The notes beneath the pieces are model-generated. The model was given only the letters and a program-made list of their open reading frames with translations. It was not told where the DNA came from and made no database searches. Shown piece by piece: positions 36,067 through 45,925 of a stretch of 64,000 nt of DNA (position 1 is its first letter; each line of letters opens with the position of its first letter). The stretch is taken from contig NZ_CP149574.1 of NCBI RefSeq assembly GCF_037890675.1, positions 4,502,874 through 4,566,873 of the forward strand, read 5' to 3'. The translations under genes and the position numbers were made by a program. This DNA comes from Methylovirgula sp. 4M-Z18. GTDB lineage: Bacteria > Pseudomonadota > Alphaproteobacteria > Rhizobiales > Beijerinckiaceae.

Positions 36067-37623
36067 ATGTCCCTCGCCCGTAGCTTTCTCACGGTCGGCT
36101 CCGGCACCGCCCTCTCGCGTTTGCTCGGCTTTGCCCGCGATATGCTGATCGCGTCGTCGCTCGGCTCGGGCCCCTTGGCCGATGCCTTTGTCGTGGCGTT
36201 CCGCCTGCCCAACCTCTTTCGCCGTCTCTTGTCGGAAGGCGCGTTCAATTCCGCCTTCGTGCCCGCCTATATCGATAAGGCGGAAGCGAACGGCGCGGCG
36301 GCGGCGCGCGCTTTTGCCGCCAATGTTTTCGCCCATCTCTGCCTGTTGCTGCTCGCGCTGACAGTTTTGGCGGAAATCTTCATGCCGTTGGTCGTCTATG
36401 CGTTGGCGCCTGGCTTTGCCGCGCAGGCCGACAAATTTGCGCTCACCGTTTTTCTGGCGCGCCTGACTTTTCCGTTCTTAAGCTTCGCCATTCTGGCGGC
36501 CTTGTTCGCCGGCCTGTTGAATGCGGCACATCGCTTCACCGTCGCGTCCTTCGCGCCGGTTGCGCTCAATATCGTGCTGCTCGGCTCGATTTTGCTCTGC
36601 TTCATCGCCGGAATTTCCGGCACGCGGCAGGCTGCGATCTGGCTGAGCGTCGGCGTCAGTCTCGCCGGCCTCGCGCAACTGCTGTTGTGCGGGTTGGGTG
36701 TTCGCGCGGCGCATGTCGGCTTCGTGCCGCGCTGGCCGAAACCATCGCGCGATGTCGGCCGCCTTTTGGCGATGAGCGTGCCCGGCATCTTGGCCGGCGG
36801 CATTACCCATGTGAATGCTTTCGTTGGAACGATCATCGGTTCGGCCGCGGCGGGAGCGGTTTCCTATCTCTATTATGCCGATCGCGTCTATCAACTGCCG
36901 CTCGGCATTGTCGGCGTCGCACTTGGGCTCGTGCTTCTGCCCGAACTCAGCCGCCATCTCGCCCGTGGCGATGAATCCAGCGCGCAGCGCGCACAGAGCC
37001 GCGCGCTGGAATTCAGCCTGTTCCTCACGCTGCCGGCATCGGTTGCACTTTGCGTTGCGGCGGAGCCGATTGTCACGGTTCTGTTTCAGCATGGCGTGTT
37101 TTCGCCCCTTGCGAGCGGTGCGACTGCGGCGACATTGCGCGCCTATGCACTCGGCCTTGCCGGTTACATCATCGCCAAAGCATTGCAGCCGGCCTTCTTC
37201 GCGCGGCACGATATGCGCCGTCCAATGCTGATCGCCTGTTTCGGTGCAGCGCTCGATATCGTGCTGTCCCTGTTGCTGTTTCGCACCTACGGCAGCGCTG
37301 GCATTGCGTTCGCCGCGAGCCTTGCCGGCTGGTTCAATGCGCTTGGTTTAGGGTTTCTTTTGTGGCGGCGGGGACAGCTTCGGATCACGCGCGCGATGGC
37401 GTCGCGCTGCGCCCGGCTTCTCAGCGCGTCGCTCGCGATGGGCCTCATTCTCGCCATCGCGATGTGGTTCCTGCAGGGATGGCTGGATGTCGCCGAGCCC
37501 TTTGCCGTCAAGGTGATCGCCCTTGCGGCACTATGCGGGTCCGGATTGCTTGCCTATCTCGTTCTTTGCCGCCTTCTGGGGGCGATGAATTGGTCCGAAT
37601 TGCGGCAGATGATCAAGCGCTGA
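36067..37623 (+). CDS. murJ: Lipid II flippase MurJ
   Basis: 518 residues with about 14 membrane segments; flips lipid II across the inner membrane for murein synthesis. The opening SFLTVGSGTALSRLLGFARD and the FRLPNLFRRLLSEGAFNSAF region are the family signature. It starts at the ATG at 36067 and is followed by trpS, 72 bases on. Confidence 0.94.
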   Translation: MSLARSFLTVGSGTALSRLLGFARDMLIASSLGSGPLADAFVVAFRLPNLFRRLLSEGAFNSAFVPAYIDKAEANGAAAARAFAANVFAHLCLLLLALTVLAEIFMPLVVYALAPGFAAQADKFALTVFLARLTFPFLSFAILAALFAGLLNAAHRFTVASFAPVALNIVLLGSILLCFIAGISGTRQAAIWLSVGVSLAGLAQLLLCGLGVRAAHVGFVPRWPKPSRDVGRLLAMSVPGILAGGITHVNAFVGTIIGSAAAGAVSYLYYADRVYQLPLGIVGVALGLVLLPELSRHLARGDESSAQRAQSRALEFSLFLTLPASVALCVAAEPIVTVLFQHGVFSPLASGATAATLRAYALGLAGYIIAKALQPAFFARHDMRRPMLIACFGAALDIVLSLLLFRTYGSAGIAFAASLAGWFNALGLGFLLWRRGQLRITRAMASRCARLLSASLAMGLILAIAMWFLQGWLDVAEPFAVKVIALAALCGSGLLAYLVLCRLLGAMNWSELRQMIKR

Positions 37624-37695
37624 ATCCTCTTGCCTTCGCGCCCGTGCATTGCGATAAACCTGCCCCATCCCACGATTTTTAAATCTGAGTGTTCC

Positions 37696-38742
37696 ATGAC
37701 CGAGACAAGTCTCACTATCCCGCCGCGCGTTTTCTCCGGCATGCAGCCGTCGGGAAATCTGCACCTGGGCAATTATCTCGGTGCCATGGTGAATTGGGTG
37801 GCGATGCAGCGCACGCACGATTGCATTTATTGTGTTGTCGACATGCATGCAATCACCGTCGCGCAAGATCCGCATGAATTGCGCAAGAGCATCCGCGAGG
37901 TGACGGCCGCCTATTTGGCCGCGGGCATCGACGCGAAGAAGCACATCATCTTCAATCAGAGCCAGGTCGCGGAACATGCCGAGCTCGCCTGGGTGTTCAA
38001 TTGCGTCGCGCGGCTTGGATGGCTCAATCGCATGACTCAGTTCAAGGAGAAGGCGGGCAAGGACCGGGAGAATGCGTCGGTCGGCCTCTATGCCTATCCC
38101 AACCTGATGGCCGCCGACATTCTCGTCTACCGCGCAACCCACGTGCCGGTCGGCGAAGATCAGAAACAGCATCTTGAGCTCGCGCGCGACATTGCGCAAA
38201 AGTTCAACAATGATTTTGCCGCCTCGATTGCCGAACACGGTTTTGGCGAGGAATTTTTCCCGCTGCCCGAGCCGATGATCCAAGGTCCGGCCACGCGCGT
38301 GATGTCGCTGCGCGACGGCACCAAGAAAATGTCGAAATCCGATCCGTCGGATTATTCGCGCATCAATCTCATCGACGATGCGGACACGATCGCGCTGAAG
38401 ATCCGCCGCGCCAAGACCGATCCCGAGCCGCTGCCTTCCGAAATGCAGGGTCTCGCCGGCCGGCCGGAAGCCGAGAATCTGATCGGCATTTTCAGCGCCT
38501 TGTCGGGCCAGTCGAAGGAAGAGGTGCTGAAGCAATTCGGCGGCGGCCAATTCTCGGCCTTCAAGGCGGCGCTGGTCGATCTCGCCGTGGCGAAGCTCGG
38601 GCCGGTGACGGCCGAGATGAAGCGTCTCAGCGGTGACGCGGCCTATATCGATTCCGTGCTGAAGGACGGAGCGGATCGCGCGCGGGTGATCGCCCGACAG
38701 AATATGGATGCGGTGAAGGATATCGTTGGTTTCGTGCGGTGA
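37696..38742 (+). CDS. trpS: Tryptophanyl-tRNA synthetase
   Basis: 348 residues from the ATG at 37696 ([15 protein letters not shown]); a longer frame upstream lacks family resemblance. Class I synthetase: the HIGH-type motif is [10 protein letters not shown] (18-27) and the signature is KMSKS (211-215). It converges with the TRAP gene at a 22-base gap. Confidence 0.95.
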   Translation: MTETSLTIPPRVFSGMQPSGNLHLGNYLGAMVNWVAMQRTHDCIYCVVDMHAITVAQDPHELRKSIREVTAAYLAAGIDAKKHIIFNQSQVAEHAELAWVFNCVARLGWLNRMTQFKEKAGKDRENASVGLYAYPNLMAADILVYRATHVPVGEDQKQHLELARDIAQKFNNDFAASIAEHGFGEEFFPLPEPMIQGPATRVMSLRDGTKKMSKSDPSDYSRINLIDDADTIALKIRRAKTDPEPLPSEMQGLAGRPEAENLIGIFSALSGQSKEEVLKQFGGGQFSAFKAALVDLAVAKLGPVTAEMKRLSGDAAYIDSVLKDGADRARVIARQNMDAVKDIVGFVR

Positions 38743-38764
38743 TCACGCTGCACGAAACTGTTCT

Positions 38765-40585
38765 TCACAAGAACCCGATCGACAACCACGGCACGGCCGC
38801 GACCACGATCAGCCCGGCCAACAACGCCAGCATGTAGATGCGGATCGGACCGATGCCTTCATTCGGATCGACTTTGCCGATCGCGCAGGCGGCGTAATAG
38901 CCGACGCCGAAGGGTGGGGCGAAAAGTCCGAGGCCCATGGCGAGCACGACGACCATGGCATAATGCACCTCGTGGATGCCGAGTGTGCGCGCGATGGGAA
39001 AGAGCAGCGGCCCGAACAGCACGATGGCCGGAATGCCTTCCAGCACCGATCCAAGGATGATGAAGGCCAGGATCGAGACGATCAGGAAACTGTAGGACCC
39101 TCCCGGCAGATGGGTCATGGCTGCGGCGAGCGTGCGCGAGAAGCCCGATTGCGTCAGGCCCCAGGCCATGGCCGAGGCGGCGCCGATGATGAGGAGAATC
39201 GCGCCCGACAGCGTTGCCGTCTCGACGAGGATGCGGCCGAGCCGAGCCCAGTCGAATTGCCGGTAGAAAGCCAAGCCCGCAAGCAGCGTATAGGCGATGC
39301 CGATGGTCGAGACTTCCGTTGCGGTCGCGACGCCGCCCACCACCGCTGCGCGGATGATGAACGGCAAGGCAAGGGCGGGCAGCGCCAGCAGCAGGGACTT
39401 GCCGATCTCCGCCATGGTCGCACGCGGCGCAAGCTGCGCGGTTTCGTGCCGCGTCCGCGATCCGACGACGAGACAGAGGCCAATCGCCAGCACCAGGCCA
39501 GGCACCAGGCCGCCGGTAAACAGCGCGGCGATCGAAATACTGGTCACCGAGCCGATGGTGATCAGCACGATCGAAGGTGGCACCGTTTCGGTCTGCGCGC
39601 CGGTCGCGGCGAGCAGCGCGACAAGATCGCCGGCTTTCTCGCCGCGCGCGATCATTTCGGGAAACAGCGCGGGGGCGACGGCGGCCATATCGGCGGCCTT
39701 GGCGCCGGAAATGCCGGAGACGAGATACATTGCGCCGATCAGCACATAGGACAGTCCGCCGCGGACATGGCCGAGCAGCGCGCTGAGAAAACGCACCATC
39801 GCCTTGGCCATGCCGGTCATTTCCATCAGGAGGCCGAGCACGATGAAGAGCGGCACCGCCAGAAGTTGCAAATGCGCCATGCCCTCATCCATCCGGCCGA
39901 CCAAAGTCGTCAGCGGTACACGTGTCGTGAGGGCAAGATAGCCGAGCGTCGCCAGCGCGAAGGAAAAGGCGATCGGCACGCCGGAGAACACGCAAGTTGC
40001 AACCAAGCCGAAGAAGAACACGAGCAGGTTCCAATTGCCGAGGCTCTTCCATATCGGCATCGCTTCCCAGAAAGCGGCCATGAGCGCGGCAACGACAACG
40101 AGCGCCGCGAACGTATGAACCCATGATGTGCGCATGGCCAGACGCAGCAGCGAAAAGACGATCATCAAGCCAATGCCGATCGGGAAGGCTGCCGCACGCC
40201 AGAGGCTGGAGATTTCAAGAGAGGGTGTTGCGACGATGCTTTCGTCCTGTGCCCAATGCAAGGTGGGACCAAGGATGCAGATGAGAAATCCCAAGCCCGC
40301 CGCCACGCTCAACGCATCGAAGAAATCGCGCCGTGCGCCGCGCAGACGCGTTACCAGGGCGGTCATGCGCATATGCTCGCCCTTGGCGAGCGCAAGCACG
40401 GCACCGAACATCGCGAGCCAGAGGAACAGGATGGAGGCGACTTCGTCGGACCAGGTGAGCGGCGCGCGAAAGACATAACGTGCGGCGACGCCGGAAAACA
40501 GAACCGCGATCTCGGCGACGACAAGACATGCCGCTGGGATTTCGACGAGGCGGATGAGCAGGCGTTCGAGGCGGGAGAATGTCAC
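38765..40585 (-). CDS. TRAP transporter, fused small and large membrane subunits (DctQ-DctM)
   Basis: About 606 residues from a proposed GTG at 40585. The first ~190 residues have four membrane segments (DctQ-like, RLVEIPAACLVVAEIAVLF), and the rest is the 12-segment DctM (FGLVATCVFSGVPIAFSFALA, YLVSGISGAKAADMAAVAPALFPEM). It imports organic acids or sugar acids with sodium or proton. The true start is uncertain: no clear ribosome site is seen, and starts further upstream overlap dctP. It is the last gene of operon A. Confidence 0.82.
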   Translation of the reverse strand: MTFSRLERLLIRLVEIPAACLVVAEIAVLFSGVAARYVFRAPLTWSDEVASILFLWLAMFGAVLALAKGEHMRMTALVTRLRGARRDFFDALSVAAGLGFLICILGPTLHWAQDESIVATPSLEISSLWRAAAFPIGIGLMIVFSLLRLAMRTSWVHTFAALVVVAALMAAFWEAMPIWKSLGNWNLLVFFFGLVATCVFSGVPIAFSFALATLGYLALTTRVPLTTLVGRMDEGMAHLQLLAVPLFIVLGLLMEMTGMAKAMVRFLSALLGHVRGGLSYVLIGAMYLVSGISGAKAADMAAVAPALFPEMIARGEKAGDLVALLAATGAQTETVPPSIVLITIGSVTSISIAALFTGGLVPGLVLAIGLCLVVGSRTRHETAQLAPRATMAEIGKSLLLALPALALPFIIRAAVVGGVATATEVSTIGIAYTLLAGLAFYRQFDWARLGRILVETATLSGAILLIIGAASAMAWGLTQSGFSRTLAAAMTHLPGGSYSFLIVSILAFIILGSVLEGIPAIVLFGPLLFPIARTLGIHEVHYAMVVVLAMGLGLFAPPFGVGYYAACAIGKVDPNEGIGPIRIYMLALLAGLIVVAAVPWLSIGFL

Positions 40586-40619
40586 GGGAAAAATATATCT
40601 CGTGGTCCAGATCGCCCCC

Positions 40620-41633
40620 TCACCCCAGCGCCCCCACCGCATCCTCCAACGCGGCCCAAGCCTTATCACCGTATTTTGCCTTCCACTCCTTGTAGAACCC
40701 GGCGGACTTGAGCTTGTCGCGGAATGGCGCGGGATCGACGGTGTTGAATTTCATGCCCTTGGCCGCAAGGCTCGTCTGCAGGCCGGTGGTGAGGGTTGCA
40801 ATATCGGCGCGTTCGTTCAGGCCGGCCGCGTTCAGATGTTTGCTGACGACGGTGCGGACATCCTCCGGCAGCGCTTCCCAATTGCTCTTATTGGCGAGCA
40901 GCCAGAAGCCGTCCCACATGTGATTGGTCAGCGAGCAATGGCTTTGCACTTCGTACAGCTTGGCCGTGTCGATCACCGCCAGTGGATTTTCCTCGCCATC
41001 GACGATCTTCGATTGCAGGGCGTTGTAGGTCTCGTTGAAATTGATCGTCGTGGGCGCCGCGCCGAAGGCTTTAAACAGTGCCGTCCAAAGCGGCGATGGC
41101 GGGACGCGAATCTTCAAGCCGGCAAAATCGTCCGGCGTCGCAATCGCTTTCGTCGAGGTCGTCGTCTGGCGGAACCCATTGTCCCAGATTTTTTCCAAGG
41201 CAAGGATCGTTCCGGTCTTTTCGATCTCGCCGCGGATGAAGGCGCCAAGCTTGCCGTCCATCGCCGTCCAGACCGTGTCGTAATCCTTGAATGCAAAGCC
41301 GATGCCGTTGATCGAGGCCGCGGGCACCAGCGTCGAGAGAATGAGGCCCGACAGCGTGAAGAAATCGACGGCGCCCGAGCGAATCTGCCCCAGCGTGTCG
41401 GTATCCGATCCGAGCTGGCTGGACGGGAAGATCTGCAGGTCGAAGCGCCCGCCAGTCTCTTCGCGGATCTTGTTCGCCGCCTCTTGCGCGCGGACGTTCA
41501 AGGGGTGCGAGATGGGCAGGTTATTGGCGAATTTATAGCTGAATTCCGCCGCACGGGCCCTGCCAATGGCAAAAGCCGAGACCGCGAGCGCGCCCGTACC
41601 AAGCGCAAAGCCGCGCCGCGTGAGTGTAGTCAT
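40620..41633 (-). CDS. TRAP transporter substrate-binding protein (DctP family)
   Basis: 337 residues with a Tat-like signal (TRRGFALGTGALAVSAF, then RARA near residue 28). The mature opening EFSYKFANNLPISHPLNVRA and the SSQLGSDTDTLGQIRSGAVD stretch are typical of DctP. It binds the substrate in the periplasm and passes it to the fused DctQM 34 bases on. Neighbours (pirin, lactonase, epimerase, SDR) point to a sugar or sugar acid, but that is inference. Confidence 0.87.
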   Translation of the reverse strand: MTTLTRRGFALGTGALAVSAFAIGRARAAEFSYKFANNLPISHPLNVRAQEAANKIREETGGRFDLQIFPSSQLGSDTDTLGQIRSGAVDFFTLSGLILSTLVPAASINGIGFAFKDYDTVWTAMDGKLGAFIRGEIEKTGTILALEKIWDNGFRQTTTSTKAIATPDDFAGLKIRVPPSPLWTALFKAFGAAPTTINFNETYNALQSKIVDGEENPLAVIDTAKLYEVQSHCSLTNHMWDGFWLLANKSNWEALPEDVRTVVSKHLNAAGLNERADIATLTTGLQTSLAAKGMKFNTVDPAPFRDKLKSAGFYKEWKAKYGDKAWAALEDAVGALG

Positions 41634-41684
41634 GAATAGTCTCCCCCGTCTGCCGCCTCTTTATGCCGCCTTCGCCGATGAGAC

Positions 41685-42602
41685 TCAATCCTTCCAAGTG
41701 ACGTTCGGCGGGTCGGCTGGCAGCGGGATGAATTCGGATTCCCCCACGATCCCGGGAAAGCGCTGATTGCGCCAATCGTCTTTCGCCTGCTCGATCCGCT
41801 CGCGCGAGGACGAGACGAAATTCCAGTAGATGTAACGCTTTTCGGGTAGGGGTTCGCCGCCAATCATCATGAAACGCGTCGGACCCTGCGCTTGCAGGAT
41901 GATTTCGGCGCCGGGGCGGAAAATGATGAGCTGCGTGTCGCCGAACACGCCGTCCTGGCCGACGATCTCGACGCCGCCGGAGACGATATAGATCCCCCGC
42001 TCGATATGTTCCGGCGGGATCTGGAACCGGGCGCCGGCCGCAAGCTGCACATCGGCGTAGATCAAGTCGGAATAGACCGGCACCGGCGATTTTGCGCCGA
42101 ACCCCATGCCCGCCACCAGATGCAGGGTCGCGCCCTCGCCGGTCAGCACGGGCAGGCTTTGCGCGTCATGATGGGAAAAATGCCCGGCGATCTCTTCCAC
42201 AGCCGTCGGCAGCGCGATCCAGATCTGTTGGCCGAACAGCGCGCTCGGCACCCGGCGCGCCTCGGGGCTGGAGCGCTCGGAATGGACGATGCCGCTCCCG
42301 GCCGTCATCCAATTCGCTTCCCCAGCTCGGATCGCCTGCATGTTTCCCGCGCTGTCGCGGTGCACGATCTCGCCGTCAATCAGATAGGTGAGGGTGGAGA
42401 GGCCGATATGGGGATGGGGCCGCACGTCCTGGCCCTCGCCGACCCGGAACACGATCGGCCCGAACTGGTCGAAGAAGATGAACGGCCCAACCATGCGGCG
42501 CATCGCCGAGGGCAAGGCGCGCCGCACCTTGAAACCGTCGCCCAGATCCCGCACGGGCGGGAGGATGACTTGTTCGACGGCGGCGTTGGAGGAAAGGGTC
42601 AT
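41685..42602 (-). CDS. Pirin family protein
   Basis: 305 residues, a bicupin. The metal ligands typical of pirins are visible: H63 and H65 in RPHPHIG, H107 and E109 in GIVHSER. Some bacterial pirins are quercetinases or act on dehydrogenases; the role here is unknown. It lies between the lactonase (158-base gap) and dctP (51-base gap) on the same strand. Confidence 0.88.
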   Translation of the reverse strand: MTLSSNAAVEQVILPPVRDLGDGFKVRRALPSAMRRMVGPFIFFDQFGPIVFRVGEGQDVRPHPHIGLSTLTYLIDGEIVHRDSAGNMQAIRAGEANWMTAGSGIVHSERSSPEARRVPSALFGQQIWIALPTAVEEIAGHFSHHDAQSLPVLTGEGATLHLVAGMGFGAKSPVPVYSDLIYADVQLAAGARFQIPPEHIERGIYIVSGGVEIVGQDGVFGDTQLIIFRPGAEIILQAQGPTRFMMIGGEPLPEKRYIYWNFVSSSRERIEQAKDDWRNQRFPGIVGESEFIPLPADPPNVTWKD

Positions 42603-42760
42603 GGAAACGCTCCTGTCGCGGGTGGATGTTTGGGCGGTCGGATCTATTGTCGTCTGCCTAGGATTTAGCTCCTGCCCCCAAATCGTCGAGCTTCTGGAAC
42701 TCTGTGCTGTCGATCTTACCCAAGGCCTTTACACCTAGCCCAGCCAATTCGGCAAATCGG

Positions 42761-43657
42761 TCAGGCTCCCTTGAAGCGATGATGCAATCGGCCGCGGCAG
42801 CCAGTTTCGACCGCAAACAACGCGCCTTCCTGCGGATTGGCGGCGAGATGCTCGGCGCTCATGGTAAAGCGTGCCGAGGTCACATATAGCGTCGCGAGAT
42901 CAGGGCCGCCGAAGGTGCAGCTCGTCGGCCAGGCGCAGGGCAGGTCGATCAGCCGGTCGAGCGTGCCGTCGGGGGCAATGCGCGCCACCGCATAGCCGCC
43001 GACCACCCGGCAATTCCAGACATAACCTTCGGCATCGAGGCACGATCCGTCGGGCAGGCCGCGATCGTAAGGGCCGAAGAAATCCTGCCGGTCATAGAGC
43101 CCGGCGCCGTCCTCCGCGACCCTGTAAACGTGCATCTGATTGGCCAAAGTATCAGCGGAGACGAAACGCCCGTCGTCCAGCCACACCATCGTGTTGCTGA
43201 TCCCGACTGCTTGCTTCGTCAATTGCGTCACCCGTCCGTCCGGGGCGATGCGGTATAGAAACCCTTGCATCGCCGTCATTTCCTTCTCGCTCCCGTCTGG
43301 ATTGAGGTTGCTTTGCATCGTGCCGACCCAGAAGGAGCCGTCGGGCGCGACGACGCCTTCGTTCAGGCGGTTGTCCGGCAGATGCGGCTCCGGCGTCGCT
43401 AAAGTCCTGAACGGCCCGCCGAAATCCCACAGCGCCACTTCCCGCGCGAGGCCGACGATGGCGCTGCCATCCTCGCGTAGGCCGATGGAGGTCGCGAAAT
43501 CGGGCGCGTCCCATTGTTCGTGCCGGCCGCTCGCGGGATGCAGGCGGTGAATCCGCCTGTTGCCGATGTCGACCCAGCACAGACTCTCTCTGCGCTCATC
43601 CCACACGATGCTCTCGCCCGTGTTCATCTGCGGATTGAGGACCAGTTTGACGCTCAT
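42761..43657 (-). CDS. SMP-30/gluconolactonase-family lactonase
   Basis: 298 residues; a six-bladed beta-propeller sugar lactonase. Metal-binding residues are expected in NTGESIVWDE (near residue 12), in the NTMVW strand and in LPDGSCLDAEG. It would open the lactone made by the dehydrogenase at 44931. It starts six bases after the AGE-family gene, a tight pair. Confidence 0.88.
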   Translation of the reverse strand: MSVKLVLNPQMNTGESIVWDERRESLCWVDIGNRRIHRLHPASGRHEQWDAPDFATSIGLREDGSAIVGLAREVALWDFGGPFRTLATPEPHLPDNRLNEGVVAPDGSFWVGTMQSNLNPDGSEKEMTAMQGFLYRIAPDGRVTQLTKQAVGISNTMVWLDDGRFVSADTLANQMHVYRVAEDGAGLYDRQDFFGPYDRGLPDGSCLDAEGYVWNCRVVGGYAVARIAPDGTLDRLIDLPCAWPTSCTFGGPDLATLYVTSARFTMSAEHLAANPQEGALFAVETGCRGRLHHRFKGA

Positions 43658-43663
43658 CCCCGC

Positions 43664-44860
43664 TTATCCTTTGAGTTGGCCGGTCACGCGCAGGATCTCG
43701 TAGCAGGCGCCGAACGGATGATAATCCGTCTTCGCCGCCGGGCTCTTGATGTTGCTCAACGGCTTTCCCTCCGGCGAGCACATACGGTACCAGCAGGCAC
43801 CTTCGCGGTCGATCATGTGGTTCCAGCTGAAGGTCCACAGCGCATCGTAATCCTGCCAGTAGCGCTCCTTGCCGGTGCGCATCGCGAGACAGGCAATGGC
43901 GGCGAGGGTTTCGCATTGCACCCAATGATGTTTGTCGGGGTCGTAGATCTTGTCGTTCGGGCCGAAAGCATAATACAGGCCGCCGTAAGCGACATCGCTC
44001 GCGCGTGCCATGGCATATTGGTAGAGCTTCTCGGCCTTCGGCAGCATCCAGTCTTTCGGCCGGTAGCGCTCCAGAATCAGCAACAGCTTCGCCCATTCGG
44101 TCATATGGCCCGGCTGATAGCCGTAGGGTCGGAATTGATGGCGCGGATTGTCCTTGTTGTATTCCCAATCGACCGTCCAGTCCTTGGTATAATGTTCCCA
44201 CACCACATCGTTCGCCTGCGCCGCAAGGTCGACGCAGATTCGTTGCGCGATTGTCTCGGCGCGGTCGAGATAGCGCGTCTCGCCCGTCGCCTCATAGCCT
44301 GCGATCATCGCCTCGCACATATGCATGTTGCAGTTCTGGCCGCGATAATCGGACAAGGGCCGCCAGTCGCGGTGGAATTCGTCGGCATAGAGATTATCGT
44401 GCGGCAGCCAGAACCGTTGTTCCAGCAAATCCCATGTTTCAGCGATTTTTTCGCGCATGCCGGGAATGCCGGCCTTCATCGCGGTCGCATAGGCGAGCAG
44501 CACGAAGGCATGGGCGTAGCATTGTTTGCTGTCGTCCTTCGGTGCGGTGCCAGCCATCTCCCAGAAATAGCCGCCCATCTCTTTGTCACGATGCACGTCG
44601 GTCAGATAGGTGAGGCCGTGCTTGGCGGCGTCGACGAATTCGGGCCGGTTGAACAGGCCGGCGGCGAGCGAAAAGTTGAAGATGAACCGAGTGGTCGAGA
44701 CGATGTGCTGATTGACGCGATCGGTGATGAAGCCGTCGTCGCGATATTCGTTGTAGTATCCGCCGTTCTCATTGTTGATGCAGATCGGATAATAGAAATT
44801 CATGATCCTGTTCATGTGATCGAGCAGGAAGTCCGGAGAGCGGAAGTTGGGCAGTGTCAT
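43664..44860 (-). CDS. AGE (N-acylglucosamine 2-epimerase) family protein
   Basis: 398 residues, an (alpha/alpha)6 barrel, fitting the length of AGE, cellobiose epimerase and mannose isomerase. Segments: FLLDHMNRIMNFYYPICI, GGYYNEYRDDGF, HIVSTTRFIFNFSLAA, and PGHMTEWAKLLLILE with a catalytic-type histidine. The substrate among these sugars cannot be told from sequence. It lies between the SDR and the lactonase, so it may turn the imported sugar into the form the dehydrogenase takes. Confidence 0.85.
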   Translation of the reverse strand: MTLPNFRSPDFLLDHMNRIMNFYYPICINNENGGYYNEYRDDGFITDRVNQHIVSTTRFIFNFSLAAGLFNRPEFVDAAKHGLTYLTDVHRDKEMGGYFWEMAGTAPKDDSKQCYAHAFVLLAYATAMKAGIPGMREKIAETWDLLEQRFWLPHDNLYADEFHRDWRPLSDYRGQNCNMHMCEAMIAGYEATGETRYLDRAETIAQRICVDLAAQANDVVWEHYTKDWTVDWEYNKDNPRHQFRPYGYQPGHMTEWAKLLLILERYRPKDWMLPKAEKLYQYAMARASDVAYGGLYYAFGPNDKIYDPDKHHWVQCETLAAIACLAMRTGKERYWQDYDALWTFSWNHMIDREGACWYRMCSPEGKPLSNIKSPAAKTDYHPFGACYEILRVTGQLKG

Positions 44861-44930
44861 TGCTTCGATGTCCTCAACAGTGCGAAAAGTGTTGCAGATG
44901 AATGTGACGATACCTGCGGCGCGATCCGGC

Positions 44931-45716
44931 CTATTCCGGCAGCACGATGCCGACCTTGGCCATCACGCCGCCATCGATCTTCAGATCGGCTCCGGTGATG
45001 AAGCGGGCTTTGTCGCTGCACAGAAACGCCACGGCTTCGGCGATTTCCCAGGGTTGGCCGATCCGGCCGATCGGATGGCCCCTGCCCCAGGCATCAAGAA
45101 TGTCCTCCGCTGTCTTGTTGCCTTTGTAAAGCTCGGCGCTGTGCCGCAGCATCGGCGTATCGACGGAAGCCGGGCAGACCGCGTTCACCGTAATATTGTC
45201 GTGGGCATGATCGAGCGCCATCGCGCGCACGAGCGCATTGACGCCGCCTTTGCTCGCTGTATAGGCGGCGACGGAGGTTTGCGAGGCATAGGATTGGATC
45301 GACGAAATCGCCACGACGGCGCCGCCGCCACGCTTCTTGATTTCGGGAATGGCATATTTCGCGGCGAGGAAAATGCCTTTCAGATTGATGTCCAGCACAT
45401 CGTCCCAGACGTTTTCGTCGGTTTCGACAACGGTGCCGTAGCGTTGAATGCCTGCGCAGCACACGAGGCAGTCGATGCCGCCAAATCTTTGCACCGCCTT
45501 GGCCGCCGCCGCCGCCATGTCCGCACTCTTGCGCACGTCGCCGACAAAGCCGATCACTTTATCGCCGAGCGATTTGACGGCCTCGTCCGTTGACTTGTCG
45601 TCGTTGGCGACGATCACGACATTGGCGCCACCTTTTGCGAAACGCGTGGCGCAAGCCAATCCCATGCCGAGGCTACCGCCCGTCACGAGGATCGTCTTAC
45701 CGGCGAAATCTTCCAT
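44931..45716 (-). CDS. Short-chain dehydrogenase/reductase
   Basis: 261 residues from the ATG at 45716 (MEDFAGKTILVTGG). Rossmann TGGSLGMG near residue 13, CAGIQRYGT, the serine in SSIQSYA and the YTASKGG pair for catalysis. Likely oxidises a sugar to its lactone with NAD(P), given the lactonase in the same operon. It is the first gene of operon A; the gap to the divergent M20 gene must hold its promoter. Confidence 0.85.
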   Translation of the reverse strand: MEDFAGKTILVTGGSLGMGLACATRFAKGGANVVIVANDDKSTDEAVKSLGDKVIGFVGDVRKSADMAAAAAKAVQRFGGIDCLVCCAGIQRYGTVVETDENVWDDVLDINLKGIFLAAKYAIPEIKKRGGGAVVAISSIQSYASQTSVAAYTASKGGVNALVRAMALDHAHDNITVNAVCPASVDTPMLRHSAELYKGNKTAEDILDAWGRGHPIGRIGQPWEIAEAVAFLCSDKARFITGADLKIDGGVMAKVGIVLPE

Positions 45717-45925
45717 TGTTTCCTCCCAACCGAACGGTGCGAAAACCGCCGATCGACCCGCTACCATGCTAGTCAATCAAACGCAAAGGTGCCAGAAAAT
45801 TGACACGATAGCGGCTATGATTCGTGTGTGATTACCAAAGCGACTCACCCGATGTTGCTGCTTTTGCCGACAGGCGCACAGCAACTCGGAGTCGCGTGCC
45901 AACAAATTTCCTGAAAGGCCCTTTC

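Noticed and set aside
38726-40126. A plus-strand frame of 466 codons antisense to the TRAP gene
   Set aside because: Extremely rich in His, Gln, Arg and Glu, as expected for the antisense of a hydrophobic protein.
43514-44998. A plus-strand frame of 494 codons antisense to the AGE and SMP-30 genes
   Set aside because: No ribosome site or family likeness; the minus-strand genes have clear motifs.
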